Part shown: positions 47,256-56,651 of the stretch, piece by piece | Position numbering within the stretch: position 1 is the stretch's first letter | How the letters are laid out: every line of letters begins with the position of its first letter | DNA from: Salirhabdus salicampi | Lineage (GTDB): Bacteria > Bacillota > Bacilli > Bacillales > Alkalibacillaceae | Assembly: GCF_024259515.1 (NCBI RefSeq) | Contig: NZ_JANBWE010000002.1 | Span: 1 to 64,000, forward strand | DNA length: 64,000 nucleotides | Direction: 5' to 3' | Notes under the pieces: generated by a model | Told to the model about the DNA's origin: nothing | What the model saw: the letters and a program-made list of their open reading frames with translations, nothing else | Databases searched by the model: none | Translations under genes and position numbers: made by a program

Positions 47256-48311
47256 TTAGGCATAAGAAAACTGATTTCCCTTTGCAATAATACGCTTGAG
47301 CATCGGTTGATCCATATATAATTCACTCTGGTTACTGCTCTTCAATAATTCTTTTGTATTTGCATTGACGAATGTAATGTTTCTTTGCATATAATTATGA
47401 AAGATTTTGAGCGGTTCATTAAAAAGCATTTCTTCTTTGGTCATCTCTCTATTCAAATCGGTTGAAAGCTCTACGTTATTAAAACCTAAATATGCTTGAA
47501 CTAGATCAGAAATTAACTGGTTAGTCGGTGGGTTCGGGTTCGTAATATGGTATATCTTGTCCCTTTTCGCATGGACTATTGCTGAACTTAATATATCGAC
47601 TACATAATTGACCGGAACCAGGTTTTGAGTAGTGTCAGGGTCACATAAAAAATGAAACTTATTATGTTGCAATCTTTCTCTTTTTTCGATTCTACGTTTT
47701 AGTAACTCAAAACTTTTTATAATGCCATAAAGTCCAAAACTTGTATCCGCCTCACCCGTATTCGAATCACCAATGATAATAGCTGGTCTAAAGATACTGA
47801 CAGAAAAAGCATTCCGATATTCAAAAGCAAGATGTTCAGCATGGCATTTACTTTCCTCATAATAGTTTACAAATGTTTTATGAAGCGGGTGTAATTCCTC
47901 TAATGCAAATTCATCTTCTCCTAATGTGTAAGCCGTACTTACATAAAAGAATTTTTTTATGTTAATTTTTTTACTAAATTCCAATAATCTTCGTGTACCA
48001 TTGACATTAATATTAAAGGTTTTTTCTCTATCATTTTGATCAAATGATAAATACGCAGCACTATGGTAAACGGTATCAATTTTGTCTCTTAATAAGCTTG
48101 TAAGTTCTTCAGAAATACCTAGATTATCGTCTGATATATCACCTTGTAAAATGAATAAATTGTTACGTAATTTTGGCGATATAGATGAGATTAACTTTTC
48201 TCCTTTTTTCTCGTTCCGAATAACAGCAAAGACATGATGTCCATTTTCAAGTAATCTTTTCGTTAGTATTTTGCCAACAAATCCTGTAGCTCCAGTTAGT
48301 AAAATATTCAT
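47256..48311 (-). CDS. Extended SDR-family reductase/epimerase (NAD_binding_4-like)
   Basis: 351 residues. NAD(P)-binding TGATGFVGKIL near 6-16, VYHSAAYLSF near 85, catalytic YYEESK near 149. The style (thioester-reductase/male-sterility type domain) suggests reduction of acyl thioesters or an NDP-sugar/sterol-like substrate. AAGGAGATC precedes the ATG. Followed directly by the hydrolase. Confidence 0.78.
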   Translation of the reverse strand: MNILLTGATGFVGKILTKRLLENGHHVFAVIRNEKKGEKLISSISPKLRNNLFILQGDISDDNLGISEELTSLLRDKIDTVYHSAAYLSFDQNDREKTFNINVNGTRRLLEFSKKINIKKFFYVSTAYTLGEDEFALEELHPLHKTFVNYYEESKCHAEHLAFEYRNAFSVSIFRPAIIIGDSNTGEADTSFGLYGIIKSFELLKRRIEKRERLQHNKFHFLCDPDTTQNLVPVNYVVDILSSAIVHAKRDKIYHITNPNPPTNQLISDLVQAYLGFNNVELSTDLNREMTKEEMLFNEPLKIFHNYMQRNITFVNANTKELLKSSNQSELYMDQPMLKRIIAKGNQFSYA

Positions 48312-48550
48312 TGGTGATCTCCTTAGTAGAATTCATAGTTGAGATAGTCCATCCTCTTATAACATCAATACTATCAGTGTGCATACCGTTTGTCTAACTA
48401 AAATTAATGGAAACAAATAGTTTGGAATCATTGCTGCCGTATTCGAATATCTTCATGAGAGGCTCGAAGAAAGGTGACTTTTAAAACGTTCGTAATTTCG
48501 GGAGAGAGTTGACATAGTAAACTTCTAAATTGACACAACTTCCAATAAAA

Positions 48551-48581
48551 AAATCCTTGGCGCAATGTACGCCAAGGATTT
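48551..48581. terminator. glnA terminator
   Basis: AAATCCTTGGCG/CGCCAAGGATTT perfect stem with a 7-nt loop after the glnA stop; A- and T-runs on both sides. Confidence 0.85.
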
Positions 48582-48588
48582 TTTTTAC

Positions 48589-49926
48589 TTAATACTGTTG
48601 AATATATTGTTCACGTTCCCAAGGGTGTACTTGTGTACGGAACATATCCCACTCAATTTCTTTTGCTTCTATAAAGTGTTCAAATAAGTGTTCACCAAGT
48701 GCATTAACAAGAACTGGATCTTGTTTTAGCAATTGAAGTGCATCATATAATGTCGCTGGTAAATCTTGAATTCCATTTCTTTCTCTCTCTGCTTTATCCA
48801 TTACATAAATGTTACGATCAACAGGAGTTGGTGCATCAAGATTATTTTCAATTCCATCTAGTCCTGCTGCTAGCATAACGGATATTGCTAAATAAGGATT
48901 AGCTGCAGGGTCTACACTACGAACTTCAATTCGTGTACCTACTCCTCTAGATGAAGGAATACGAATTAATGGACTTCTGTTACGACCAGACCAAGCAACA
49001 TAACATGGTGCTTCGTAACCTGGTACTAAACGTTTGTATGAGTTAACAGTTGGGTTTGTCACAGCTGTAAAGCTTGTTGCGTGTTTAATAATACCAGCAA
49101 TAAACTTATATGCAGAGTTACTTAATTGCTCTTCTCCATTTGGATCAAAAAAGGCATTTTCACCATTTTTAAATAATGACATGTTAGCGTGCATTCCAGA
49201 ACCGTTTACGCCAAATAGTGGCTTCGGCATAAATGTTGCATGAAGACCATGCTTACGAGCAATTGTTTTAACAACTAATTTGAACGTTTGAATGTCATCA
49301 CAATGTTTAAGTGCATCAGCGTATTTAAAGTCAATTTCATGTTGACCAGGTGCAACTTCGTGGTGAGAAGCTTCAATTTCAAAACCCATTTCCTCTAATT
49401 CAAGCACGATGTCACGGCGGCAGTTTTCCCCAAGGTCAGTAGGAGCTAAGTCAAAGTATCCACCTTTATCGTTTAATTCCATCGTTGGTTCGCCACGCTC
49501 ATCTAATGTGAAGAGGAAAAATTCAGGTTCTGTTCCAATGTTGAATTTGCTAAAGCCAAGCTCTTCCATTTTCTTCAAGTTTTTCTTTAAGTTATAACGT
49601 GGGCAACCTTCAAATGGAGTACCATCTGGATTATAAATGTCACAAATGAATCGTGCTACTTTCCCTTTCTCAGATGTCCAAGGAAAAATAACAAATGTAT
49701 CAAGATCCGGATATAAGTACATATCTGATTCTTCAATACGTACAAATCCTTCGATAGAAGAACCATCAAACATCATTTGATTGTCTAGTGCTTTGTCTAA
49801 CTGACTTAATGGAATTTCCACGTTTTTAATGGTTCCTAATAAATCAGTGAATTGTAGACGAATAAACTTTACATTCTCCTCCTGAATTCGGTTTTTTACT
49901 TCCTCTTTAGTAAATTTTGTCCCCAT
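48589..49926 (-). CDS. glnA: Glutamine synthetase type I
   Basis: 445 residues, dodecameric GSI-alpha form: [10 protein letters not shown], the ATP-binding [17 protein letters not shown] and [16 protein letters not shown] are clear. Glutamine-bound enzyme controls GlnR and TnrA in Bacillus. It lies 21 bp after glnR in the same operon. Confidence 0.97.
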   Translation of the reverse strand: MGTKFTKEEVKNRIQEENVKFIRLQFTDLLGTIKNVEIPLSQLDKALDNQMMFDGSSIEGFVRIEESDMYLYPDLDTFVIFPWTSEKGKVARFICDIYNPDGTPFEGCPRYNLKKNLKKMEELGFSKFNIGTEPEFFLFTLDERGEPTMELNDKGGYFDLAPTDLGENCRRDIVLELEEMGFEIEASHHEVAPGQHEIDFKYADALKHCDDIQTFKLVVKTIARKHGLHATFMPKPLFGVNGSGMHANMSLFKNGENAFFDPNGEEQLSNSAYKFIAGIIKHATSFTAVTNPTVNSYKRLVPGYEAPCYVAWSGRNRSPLIRIPSSRGVGTRIEVRSVDPAANPYLAISVMLAAGLDGIENNLDAPTPVDRNIYVMDKAERERNGIQDLPATLYDALQLLKQDPVLVNALGEHLFEHFIEAKEIEWDMFRTQVHPWEREQYIQQY

Positions 49927-49947
49927 TTTATAATCCTCCTATGTGTT

Positions 49948-50355
49948 TTAATGGAAGAATCGTGATAACTCTCCCTGGATTAACGAAGTTTTATTATGTT
50001 TGCCAGCTTGCATTAAGTCTTTCCGCAACATTTCTCTTAACTCTTTGTCGGATAGATCTCTTCGTTCTTCTACAATCACTTCTTCTTTTTGTTGTGCCAC
50101 ACTGTTTTGCTTCTCTTTCATTTCAAACATCGCTTTAATACCAGCTAAGTTTACCCCTTTGTCGATTAAATCTTTGATCTCAAGTAATCGATCGACATCA
50201 TTGAAAGAAAAAAGCCTGCGATTACCTTTCGTTCTTGCTGGTTTAATAAGCTCGTGTTCTTCATAATACCGTATCTGTCTTGCTGTGAGCTCAGTTAATG
50301 AAATCACGATGCTAATTGGAAAGAGAGGCATTGAGCGACGACCTTCATCACTCAT
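49948..50355 (-). CDS. glnR: Nitrogen-metabolism repressor GlnR
   Basis: 135 residues, MerR-type: PISIVISLTELTARQIRYYEEHELI is the winged helix-turn-helix, and the C-terminal tail (LMQAGKHNKTSLIQGELSRFFH) is the glutamine-synthetase-responsive part. The ATG at 50355 follows GGGGGTG. Its own promoter carries a perfect GlnR box. Confidence 0.95.
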   Translation of the reverse strand: MSDEGRRSMPLFPISIVISLTELTARQIRYYEEHELIKPARTKGNRRLFSFNDVDRLLEIKDLIDKGVNLAGIKAMFEMKEKQNSVAQQKEEVIVEERRDLSDKELREMLRKDLMQAGKHNKTSLIQGELSRFFH

Positions 50356-50387
50356 TTGTAACACCCCCAAATCTTTACTATATTCAC

Positions 50388-50416
50388 ATTATATATAATG
50401 TCTCACTTTCTGTCAA
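50388..50416 (-). promoter_or_regulatory. glnRA promoter
   Basis: Minus strand TTGACA (50411-50416), 17-bp spacer, TATAAT (50388-50393): perfect sigma-A hexamers and spacing, about 33 bp before the glnR start. The -10 lies inside a 16-bp palindrome ACATTATATATAATGT. Confidence 0.85.
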
Positions 50417-50420
50417 CACA

Positions 50421-50437
50421 TGTTAGGAAAGTTAACA
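50421..50437. promoter_or_regulatory. GlnR/TnrA operator
   Basis: TGTTAGGAAAGTTAACA is a perfect match to TGTNA-N7-TNACA, lying just upstream of the -35 of the glnRA promoter as in other bacilli. Confidence 0.85.
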
Positions 50438-50452
50438 TTAATTGATAAAAAA

Positions 50453-50482
50453 GAAAGAACAGTTTGATTTTACTGTTCCTTC
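50453..50482 (-). terminator. ynbB terminator
   Basis: GAAAGAACAGT pairs with ACTGTTCCTTC through one G-U pair; on the minus strand followed by TTTTTTATC. Confidence 0.65.
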
Positions 50483-50493
50483 TGAGTGAATTT

Positions 50494-51738
50494 TTAAACA
50501 TGTTTGATTGGCCTAATGGATTTCAGCGCCGAAATAACTGCAATTTTTACATGTTCGTACGTTAATCCCCCTTGAACATATGCGGTATACGGTGGACGAA
50601 TCGGACCATCGGCAGTAAGTTCTAGACTTGCACCTTGGATAAATGTACCTGCAGCCATAATAACTTCATGGTCATATCCCGGCATATCACTAGGATATGG
50701 ACAAACGTGTGAGTTAACCGGCGAAGCTTTTTGAATAGCCTGACAAAATTGGATCATTGATTCAGGATCATGAAAGGTTACAGACTGAATTAAATCCGTT
50801 CTCTTATCGCTATAGGACGGGTTCGTATGATAACCTAATCGTTCTAGCATACATGCAGTAAAGATTGCACCTTTTAATGCTTCTCCTACTACATGGGGAG
50901 CTAAAAATAATCCTTGATACATATCCTGAAGTTGATTTAATGAAGCACCTACCTCTTTCCCTAAACCTGGGGACGTTAACCGGTTCGCACATAGTTCGAT
51001 TAAGTCTTTACGACCAACAATGTAACCACCTATTTTCGCTATTCCTCCACCGGGGTTCTTGATTAAAGAACCTGCCATTAAATCTGCACCAACATCTGTT
51101 GGCTCTAATTTTTCGGTAAATTCTCCATAACAGTTATCAACAAAAATTATGCAATGGGGGGAGATTTCTTTTACAAAACGTATCATTTCTTTTATTTCGT
51201 CTACTGAATAAGATGGCCTGTTATCATATCCTTTCGAACGTTGAATGCCAATTACCTTCGTCCGATTGGATATCAGTTTTTGTACCGATTCAAAATCAAC
51301 GGAGCCATTTTCTTTCAAGGTAGCTTCTTTATATGAGATATTATAATCATATAATGAACCAGTATCGGTACTATCATTACCTACAATTTTTTGTAAAGTA
51401 TCATATGGCTTTCCCGTCATATACAACAACTCATCGCCAGGACGCAAAACTCCATAAAGTGATGTGGAAATGGCATGGGTTCCAGATACAATTTGCGGTC
51501 GTACGAGTGCATCTTCAGTCCGAAATATATCCGCGTATACTTTCTCCAAGACATCTCTACCCAAATCATCGTAACCATAACCAGTGGATTGTTGAAAATG
51601 GGTGTCGCTCACCTTATTTTGTTGAAATGCCTGCAACACTTTATGTTGGTTATATTCTACAATTCTTTTTACATATTGATGCTGTTCTGCAACCATTGTT
51701 TCGATTTGTTCTGCTAATTGTTCATAGGTATAGTCCAT
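50494..51738 (-). CDS. ynbB: PLP-dependent cystathionine beta-lyase-like protein (aluminium-resistance family)
   Basis: 414 residues. QIVSGTHAIS and GVLRPGDELLYMTG near 83-106, FVDNCYGEF, then AGSLIKNPGGGIAKIGGYIVG where the Lys in SLIKNPGG is the PLP-binding candidate. Annotated in relatives as aluminium resistance or methionine gamma-lyase-like; real substrate unsettled. Sits between hflX and glnR as in B. subtilis. Confidence 0.88.
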   Translation of the reverse strand: MDYTYEQLAEQIETMVAEQHQYVKRIVEYNQHKVLQAFQQNKVSDTHFQQSTGYGYDDLGRDVLEKVYADIFRTEDALVRPQIVSGTHAISTSLYGVLRPGDELLYMTGKPYDTLQKIVGNDSTDTGSLYDYNISYKEATLKENGSVDFESVQKLISNRTKVIGIQRSKGYDNRPSYSVDEIKEMIRFVKEISPHCIIFVDNCYGEFTEKLEPTDVGADLMAGSLIKNPGGGIAKIGGYIVGRKDLIELCANRLTSPGLGKEVGASLNQLQDMYQGLFLAPHVVGEALKGAIFTACMLERLGYHTNPSYSDKRTDLIQSVTFHDPESMIQFCQAIQKASPVNSHVCPYPSDMPGYDHEVIMAAGTFIQGASLELTADGPIRPPYTAYVQGGLTYEHVKIAVISALKSIRPIKHV

Positions 51739-51745
51739 GCTTAAT

Positions 51746-52990
51746 TTATTGCTCCTTTTCGTGAATGAATTGATAAACAGGGTGGTTTGGGTTCACATAC
51801 CCTTCCAATACAAACGTGTTTTCATGTTCATCAAAAGTTTGACCAATAACAATTGTTTCGTTTTGTAGTTGGTTTAATAATCTTCCCTCATCCGGATTTA
51901 CCTTTTTCTGATAATATTTCCATTGTGTTTGAATGACTTTTTCAATTTCTGTTTGTAATCGATCAATGTCATGCTCATTTAATGCACTAATTTTAATAAA
52001 CGGATAAGAATTCGGGACAAAATCAATCATTTTATCCTCTTTATTGTACACCGTTAAAGTCGGAATTTGATCTGCGTTAAGTTCTCTTAATAATTGATTC
52101 ACCGTCTTCTCATGTTGATGATAATTTGGATTCGAACCATCTACAACATGTAAAATAAAATCCGCCTCTGACACTTCCTCTAATGTCGAACGAAAGGCCG
52201 CTACGAGTGTAGTAGGAAGATCTTGGATGAAACCAACTGTATCAGAAATAATTGCTGAAAAACCACCCGGAAGTTGTATTTGTCTTGTTAATGGATCTAA
52301 TGTAGCAAATAGCTGATCTTCCTCTAATGTCTCACTGCTCGTTAAACGATTAAAAATCGTAGATTTTCCTGAATTGGTATACCCTACAAGCGCAATTTGA
52401 AATACTTGATTATCTTTTCTTCGTTTACGATAGTGTCCTCGTTGATTCACTACATTCGCAAGGTGACGTTTGATTTCTGTAATACGCCTTTGAATATGTC
52501 GACGATCTGTTTCCAACTTCGTTTCACCAGGACCTCTTGTACCAATTCCCCCACCTAAACGGGAAAGTTCCGCTCCTTTCCCGTGTAAACGTGTTAATAA
52601 ATATTGCATTTGCGCTAACTCAACTTGCAACTTCCCTTCTCTTGTATTCGCTCGTTGAGCAAAAATATCTAATATTAATTGCGTTCTATCAATAACGCGT
52701 ACTTGTAAATGATCTGTTAAATTCTTTAATTGACCAGGTGAAAGTTCATCATTGAATACAACAACGTCAATATTTAAGGCATCAACATCCGCCTTAATCT
52801 CCTCAATTTTTCCTTCGCCAAAATAAATAGCTGGGTGAATTCTTGACCGTTTTTGAGTGACGGTTTTCACAACATGGCCTTTGGCTGTATTCGTAAGTTC
52901 ATGCAATTCTTGAACTGATGTTTCAAATTGATCTTCGTTTTTACCTTTAATAAGGCAGGCTGCTAAAAGTACACGTTCCTTGTTCTCCAT
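51746..52990 (-). CDS. hflX: Ribosome-associated GTPase HflX
   Basis: 414 residues. N-terminal domain with VFNDELSPGQLKNL and the RLGGGIGTRGPGETKLE linker, then the G domain: GYTNSGKST, DTVGFIQDLP and YNKEDK. Splits or rescues stalled 70S ribosomes in related species. Co-directional with spoVK and ynbB. Confidence 0.94.
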   Translation of the reverse strand: MENKERVLLAACLIKGKNEDQFETSVQELHELTNTAKGHVVKTVTQKRSRIHPAIYFGEGKIEEIKADVDALNIDVVVFNDELSPGQLKNLTDHLQVRVIDRTQLILDIFAQRANTREGKLQVELAQMQYLLTRLHGKGAELSRLGGGIGTRGPGETKLETDRRHIQRRITEIKRHLANVVNQRGHYRKRRKDNQVFQIALVGYTNSGKSTIFNRLTSSETLEEDQLFATLDPLTRQIQLPGGFSAIISDTVGFIQDLPTTLVAAFRSTLEEVSEADFILHVVDGSNPNYHQHEKTVNQLLRELNADQIPTLTVYNKEDKMIDFVPNSYPFIKISALNEHDIDRLQTEIEKVIQTQWKYYQKKVNPDEGRLLNQLQNETIVIGQTFDEHENTFVLEGYVNPNHPVYQFIHEKEQ

Positions 52991-53006
52991 ACTTCTACTC
53001 CTTCAA

Positions 53007-53933
53007 TTACGTTTTCGTTTCTGAAAAGATTAAATCGTCTCTTGTAATATAAGTTAAATCAGATACTGAGTATTTCTTCATCGCTACTACACGTAATGCT
53101 TGACGTCGAATTGATTGCTCAATTACATTTCGGACGTACCTACCATTTGAGAAGTCAGAAACATAACTAGTTTTCATTTCCCATAAATGGTTACGCAATT
53201 TTGCTTTAGCTTCATTAGATAGCCGATATTGTTTTTGTTCAGTAATAATGTGTGCAATTTTCATTAACTCATCAACAGTATAATCACGGAAATCTACAAT
53301 AATTGGGAAACGTGATTTTAATCCTGGATTCAAATATAAGAACCGTTCCATTTCCTCCGGATAACCAGCAAGGATCAGCACGAAATCTTGATGGTGATCT
53401 TCCATATGTTTGACAAGTGTATCAATGGCTTCTTTTCCGAAATCTTTATCTCCGCCTCGAGCTAAAGAGTATGCTTCGTCTATAAATAATACTCCACCTA
53501 AAGCCTTTTGGATTAAGTCACGTGTTTTTTGAGCGGTATGACCTATATATTCACCAACGAGATCGGCACGCTCCGCCTCAATGAAGTGTCCTTTAGATAA
53601 CAAATTCATCTGGTGAAATAAGCTCGCAATTTTGCGAGCAATGGTCGTTTTACCTGTTCCAGGATTTCCTTTAAATAACATGTGAAGCATTTGATGTTCA
53701 GTCTTTAAACCAGCTTCCTTACGTTTTCGATTTATCATTACATTTGCGTAAATTTCTTTTATTGTATGTTTTAACGGGTCAAGGCCAATGAACGAAGCAA
53801 ACGCTTCATCAATAAAAGCAAAGTCTTTTTCCCGATTCAGGTCAGTGGAAACAGATTTCTCTTCATGATGTTGCCGATCCTGTTCCTGCAATATGATGTT
53901 GATCTGCCCTTTTTTTCGCGTTTGTAAATCCAT
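53007..53933 (-). CDS. spoVK: Stage V sporulation protein K (AAA ATPase)
   Basis: 308 residues, CbbX-like AAA+ ATPase: Walker A GNPGTGKTT, Walker B VLFIDEAYSL, and GFSNGRYVRN-type arginine region (FSNGRYVRNVIEQSIRRQA). Needed late in sporulation. The ATG at 53933 follows AAGGGG; an in-frame GTG three codons earlier overlaps that site. Confidence 0.92.
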   Translation of the reverse strand: MDLQTRKKGQINIILQEQDRQHHEEKSVSTDLNREKDFAFIDEAFASFIGLDPLKHTIKEIYANVMINRKRKEAGLKTEHQMLHMLFKGNPGTGKTTIARKIASLFHQMNLLSKGHFIEAERADLVGEYIGHTAQKTRDLIQKALGGVLFIDEAYSLARGGDKDFGKEAIDTLVKHMEDHHQDFVLILAGYPEEMERFLYLNPGLKSRFPIIVDFRDYTVDELMKIAHIITEQKQYRLSNEAKAKLRNHLWEMKTSYVSDFSNGRYVRNVIEQSIRRQALRVVAMKKYSVSDLTYITRDDLIFSETKT

Positions 53934-54024
53934 GTTTTTCACCCCTTATCTCTACCCATACTATACGTAGTAAATAGGGAGAACGTGACAAACGCCTATA
54001 GCAGACAGCTGATTCATTAAAAAA

Positions 54025-54042
54025 CGGATGCTAAGGCATCCG
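54025..54042 (-). terminator. hfq terminator
   Basis: CGGATGC/GCATCCG stem with a 4-nt loop; on the minus strand followed by TTTTTT. Confidence 0.8.
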
Positions 54043-54054
54043 CAGTTTAACTCA

Positions 54055-54279
54055 TTATTCTTTATCAAGTGTAATGTTTTGGGATGGTGCAAACGTTGAA
54101 ATTGCATGTTTAAAAATAAGCTGTTGCTTACCATCTGTCTCAAGCAATACAGTAAAATTATCGAATGATTTCACAAGACCGCGCAGTTGAAATCCATTCG
54201 TTAAGAAAACCGTTACTTGTACCTTATTCTTTCGTATTTGATTTAAAAATTGGTCTTGAATATTTACAGACTGTCCCAT
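54055..54279 (-). CDS. hfq: RNA chaperone Hfq
   Basis: 74 residues, Sm-like: [22 protein letters not shown], the Sm1 [19 protein letters not shown], and Sm2 [12 protein letters not shown] (KHA motif). Follows miaA by 29 bp. Confidence 0.96.
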   Translation of the reverse strand: MGQSVNIQDQFLNQIRKNKVQVTVFLTNGFQLRGLVKSFDNFTVLLETDGKQQLIFKHAISTFAPSQNITLDKE

Positions 54280-54308
54280 GTCATTTCCTCCTCTATTCTA
54301 TCTATTAT

Positions 54309-55253
54309 TCAGTATTTCGTGATTTTTCCTAGCAATCCTTCTAAATCTTGCAAAATTGTTGAAAAAGTTTTATGAGCCGTTTGTTCTGAAATAGGGTACC
54401 AATGGATGTTCATTTTATTACGAAAATATGTATATTGCCGCTTTGCATAGCGACGGGAATTTCTTTTTAACGTATCGACAGCTTCCTGTAATGGAATCTT
54501 TCCTTCGAAATAAGGGATAAACTCTTTATACCCGATACCTTGCATTGATTGTACATTATGTAACCCTTGATCATAAAGCCTCTCCACTTCTTGTAGAAGC
54601 CCCTCTTCCATCATACTATCTACCCGACGATTAATCCGATTATACAACTCTTCACGCTCCATTTGTAAACCAATTAAAATAGGGGTGTATGGAGAATTTT
54701 GTTTTTGATGCTCATGTAATTCTGACATTGTCATTCCGGTTTTTTCGTATATTTCAAGGGCCCGAATAACACGACGTACATTGTTAGGGTGGATTTTTCT
54801 TGCTTGTTCAGGATCCACTTTAGCTAAACGTCTATGTATATGGTCAATTCCCTTTTCTTCTAACTCTTCTTCCAGTTTTTCGGTGAAACTTTCATCTCTT
54901 TTCTCTTCTGAAAATTGAAAGTCGTATAATACTGATTGAATGTATAGTCCAGTTCCACCTGCAATTATCGGAAGCTTATCCCGCTCATTAATGTCCTTAA
55001 TATAATTTTGGACCATGAGTTGAAAAGAAGCGACCGAAAATGACTCACTCGGTTCAAGGATATCAATCATGTAGTGTGGAATTCCTTCCATTTCTTCGGG
55101 CTTCACTTTCGCCGTTCCAATGTCAAGACCTTTGTAAATTTGCATGGAATCCCCACTAATGACCTCACCATGAAACCTTTTTGCTATTTCAATACTTAAT
55201 TTCGTTTTACCAACAGCTGTAGGACCTACAACTGCTACAACTGGAATCTTCAT
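54309..55253 (-). CDS. miaA: tRNA dimethylallyltransferase
   Basis: 314 residues; P-loop GPTAVGKTKLSIEIA near 10-24, GDSMQIYKGLDIGTAK, and GGTGLYIQSVLYDF. Adds the dimethylallyl group to A37 of tRNAs reading UNN codons; MiaB at the right end of this window then thiomethylates it, so both steps of ms2i6A are here. Confidence 0.96.
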   Translation of the reverse strand: MKIPVVAVVGPTAVGKTKLSIEIAKRFHGEVISGDSMQIYKGLDIGTAKVKPEEMEGIPHYMIDILEPSESFSVASFQLMVQNYIKDINERDKLPIIAGGTGLYIQSVLYDFQFSEEKRDESFTEKLEEELEEKGIDHIHRRLAKVDPEQARKIHPNNVRRVIRALEIYEKTGMTMSELHEHQKQNSPYTPILIGLQMEREELYNRINRRVDSMMEEGLLQEVERLYDQGLHNVQSMQGIGYKEFIPYFEGKIPLQEAVDTLKRNSRRYAKRQYTYFRNKMNIHWYPISEQTAHKTFSTILQDLEGLLGKITKY

Positions 55254-55329
55254 TATGTTAATCTCCTACACACACTACATTATGTTTACTATGGTCAATT
55301 TGAATTTTTATTATACATGATTTTCTATA

Positions 55330-56490
55330 TTATGCAAAATTTCTATGTTTCATTTCAAGTTTCGGTAAAAACAATACACAAATAACCCCAATTGTTGTTA
55401 ATAATCCATAAAACAAATACGTTATATAAATGTTATAAACATCCATAATGATTCCACCTAAAATCGAACAAAACCAACAACCAAGTCCGTTTCCTGCTGC
55501 TGAGTAAAATGAAACAGCGGTAACTTGGACACTTTTCGGTGATATCATTTTTACATATTGAAGTGCCGCTGGAATAAATAAACCTATTGAAAATCCTTGC
55601 ATTACTGCTGTCGCAAACACAACCCATTGTGGTGGTTCAATAAAGTATAAATACCACCTTAGCCCAGATACTATGGCAGCTAAAAGAATGATTTTAATAA
55701 TACCAGCCTTGTGAATGAATGCATCCGCATATCGCATAAATGGCACTTCACTTCCCGCCATTAATAAAAATGCAATTCCAATACCAGCCATTGTTGCACC
55801 GAGAGATTCAAAAAATAAACTAAAATAGAAATTGTTAGCATAGATTGGTCCGAACACAAAAAACGTCACAAATAAAAATAAAATGTAATGAGGGACAGTA
55901 ATTAATTTTTTCAATCCTGTACTTAACTTAGCCCCAATGTACGATTCTTTTTGCTGAGGTATTTGATAAGCGAAATACGTCGCTATCGTTAGTGCCAGCG
56001 CAAAAATCAAGAAAATATAAACGGAACCGAAAAGTTCGGAAATTTTCCCAACGACTAATACAGAGACAGAGAATCCTACTGCCCCCCACAATCGTAGAGT
56101 TCCATAACTTGTAGATTGATGTTGATGCACAAAACTCGTAACTAAACTATCGGATATAGGCACAATCGCACTCTGGAAAAAAGCCACTGAAATGGCCACA
56201 ATGAATATCCAAATATAACTCGTATTAATCAGGTAGGCCAAACCACATATGCCAGTTAAAAAAACAGTAATCGTTAAAACGAGTTTGGGTTTCCGAGTAT
56301 AGTCACAGATGATCCCCCAAAACGGTTGAGAAATAATCATAATAATCGGCCCAACAGACATAATTGTGCCAATTTGCCCTCCTGTTAGGAGTGCCTCATT
56401 TTTTAAATATAATGTTAATAAGGAAAATAGACCGCCGAAACTAAAAAATACAAAAAAATAAAAGATGCTAATTGCCCATGTTGTTTTCAA
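55330..56490 (-). CDS. Major facilitator superfamily transporter
   Basis: 387 residues with 12 hydrophobic segments; GQIGTIMSVGPIIMIISQPFWGIICDYTRKPK contains the MFS loop 2-3 motif. Resembles the MFS_1-like (LacY/NupG-type) group; substrate unknown. The TTG at 56490 follows GGAGGAGACATC. Inserted between miaA and mutL, a spot that varies among bacilli. Confidence 0.82.
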   Translation of the reverse strand: MKTTWAISIFYFFVFFSFGGLFSLLTLYLKNEALLTGGQIGTIMSVGPIIMIISQPFWGIICDYTRKPKLVLTITVFLTGICGLAYLINTSYIWIFIVAISVAFFQSAIVPISDSLVTSFVHQHQSTSYGTLRLWGAVGFSVSVLVVGKISELFGSVYIFLIFALALTIATYFAYQIPQQKESYIGAKLSTGLKKLITVPHYILFLFVTFFVFGPIYANNFYFSLFFESLGATMAGIGIAFLLMAGSEVPFMRYADAFIHKAGIIKIILLAAIVSGLRWYLYFIEPPQWVVFATAVMQGFSIGLFIPAALQYVKMISPKSVQVTAVSFYSAAGNGLGCWFCSILGGIIMDVYNIYITYLFYGLLTTIGVICVLFLPKLEMKHRNFA

Positions 56491-56517
56491 GATGTCTCCT
56501 CCATCCGTAAAAGAAAG

Positions 56518-56554
56518 AACCGATTTCACCTCATAATGAGTAATAAAATCGGCT
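56518..56554 (-). terminator. mutS-mutL terminator
   Basis: CCGATTT/AAATCGG stem with a 19-nt loop; on the minus strand followed by TTCTTTCTTTT. Located downstream of mutL and upstream of the transporter. Confidence 0.5.
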
Positions 56555-56651
56555 CAAGCACTATTGAAATTAAAGTTTCGTTTTGCCTTAACTATGATTT
56601 TACGTTCTATATTATAGCATGTTTTAACCGTATATATATGAAATATTCCTA

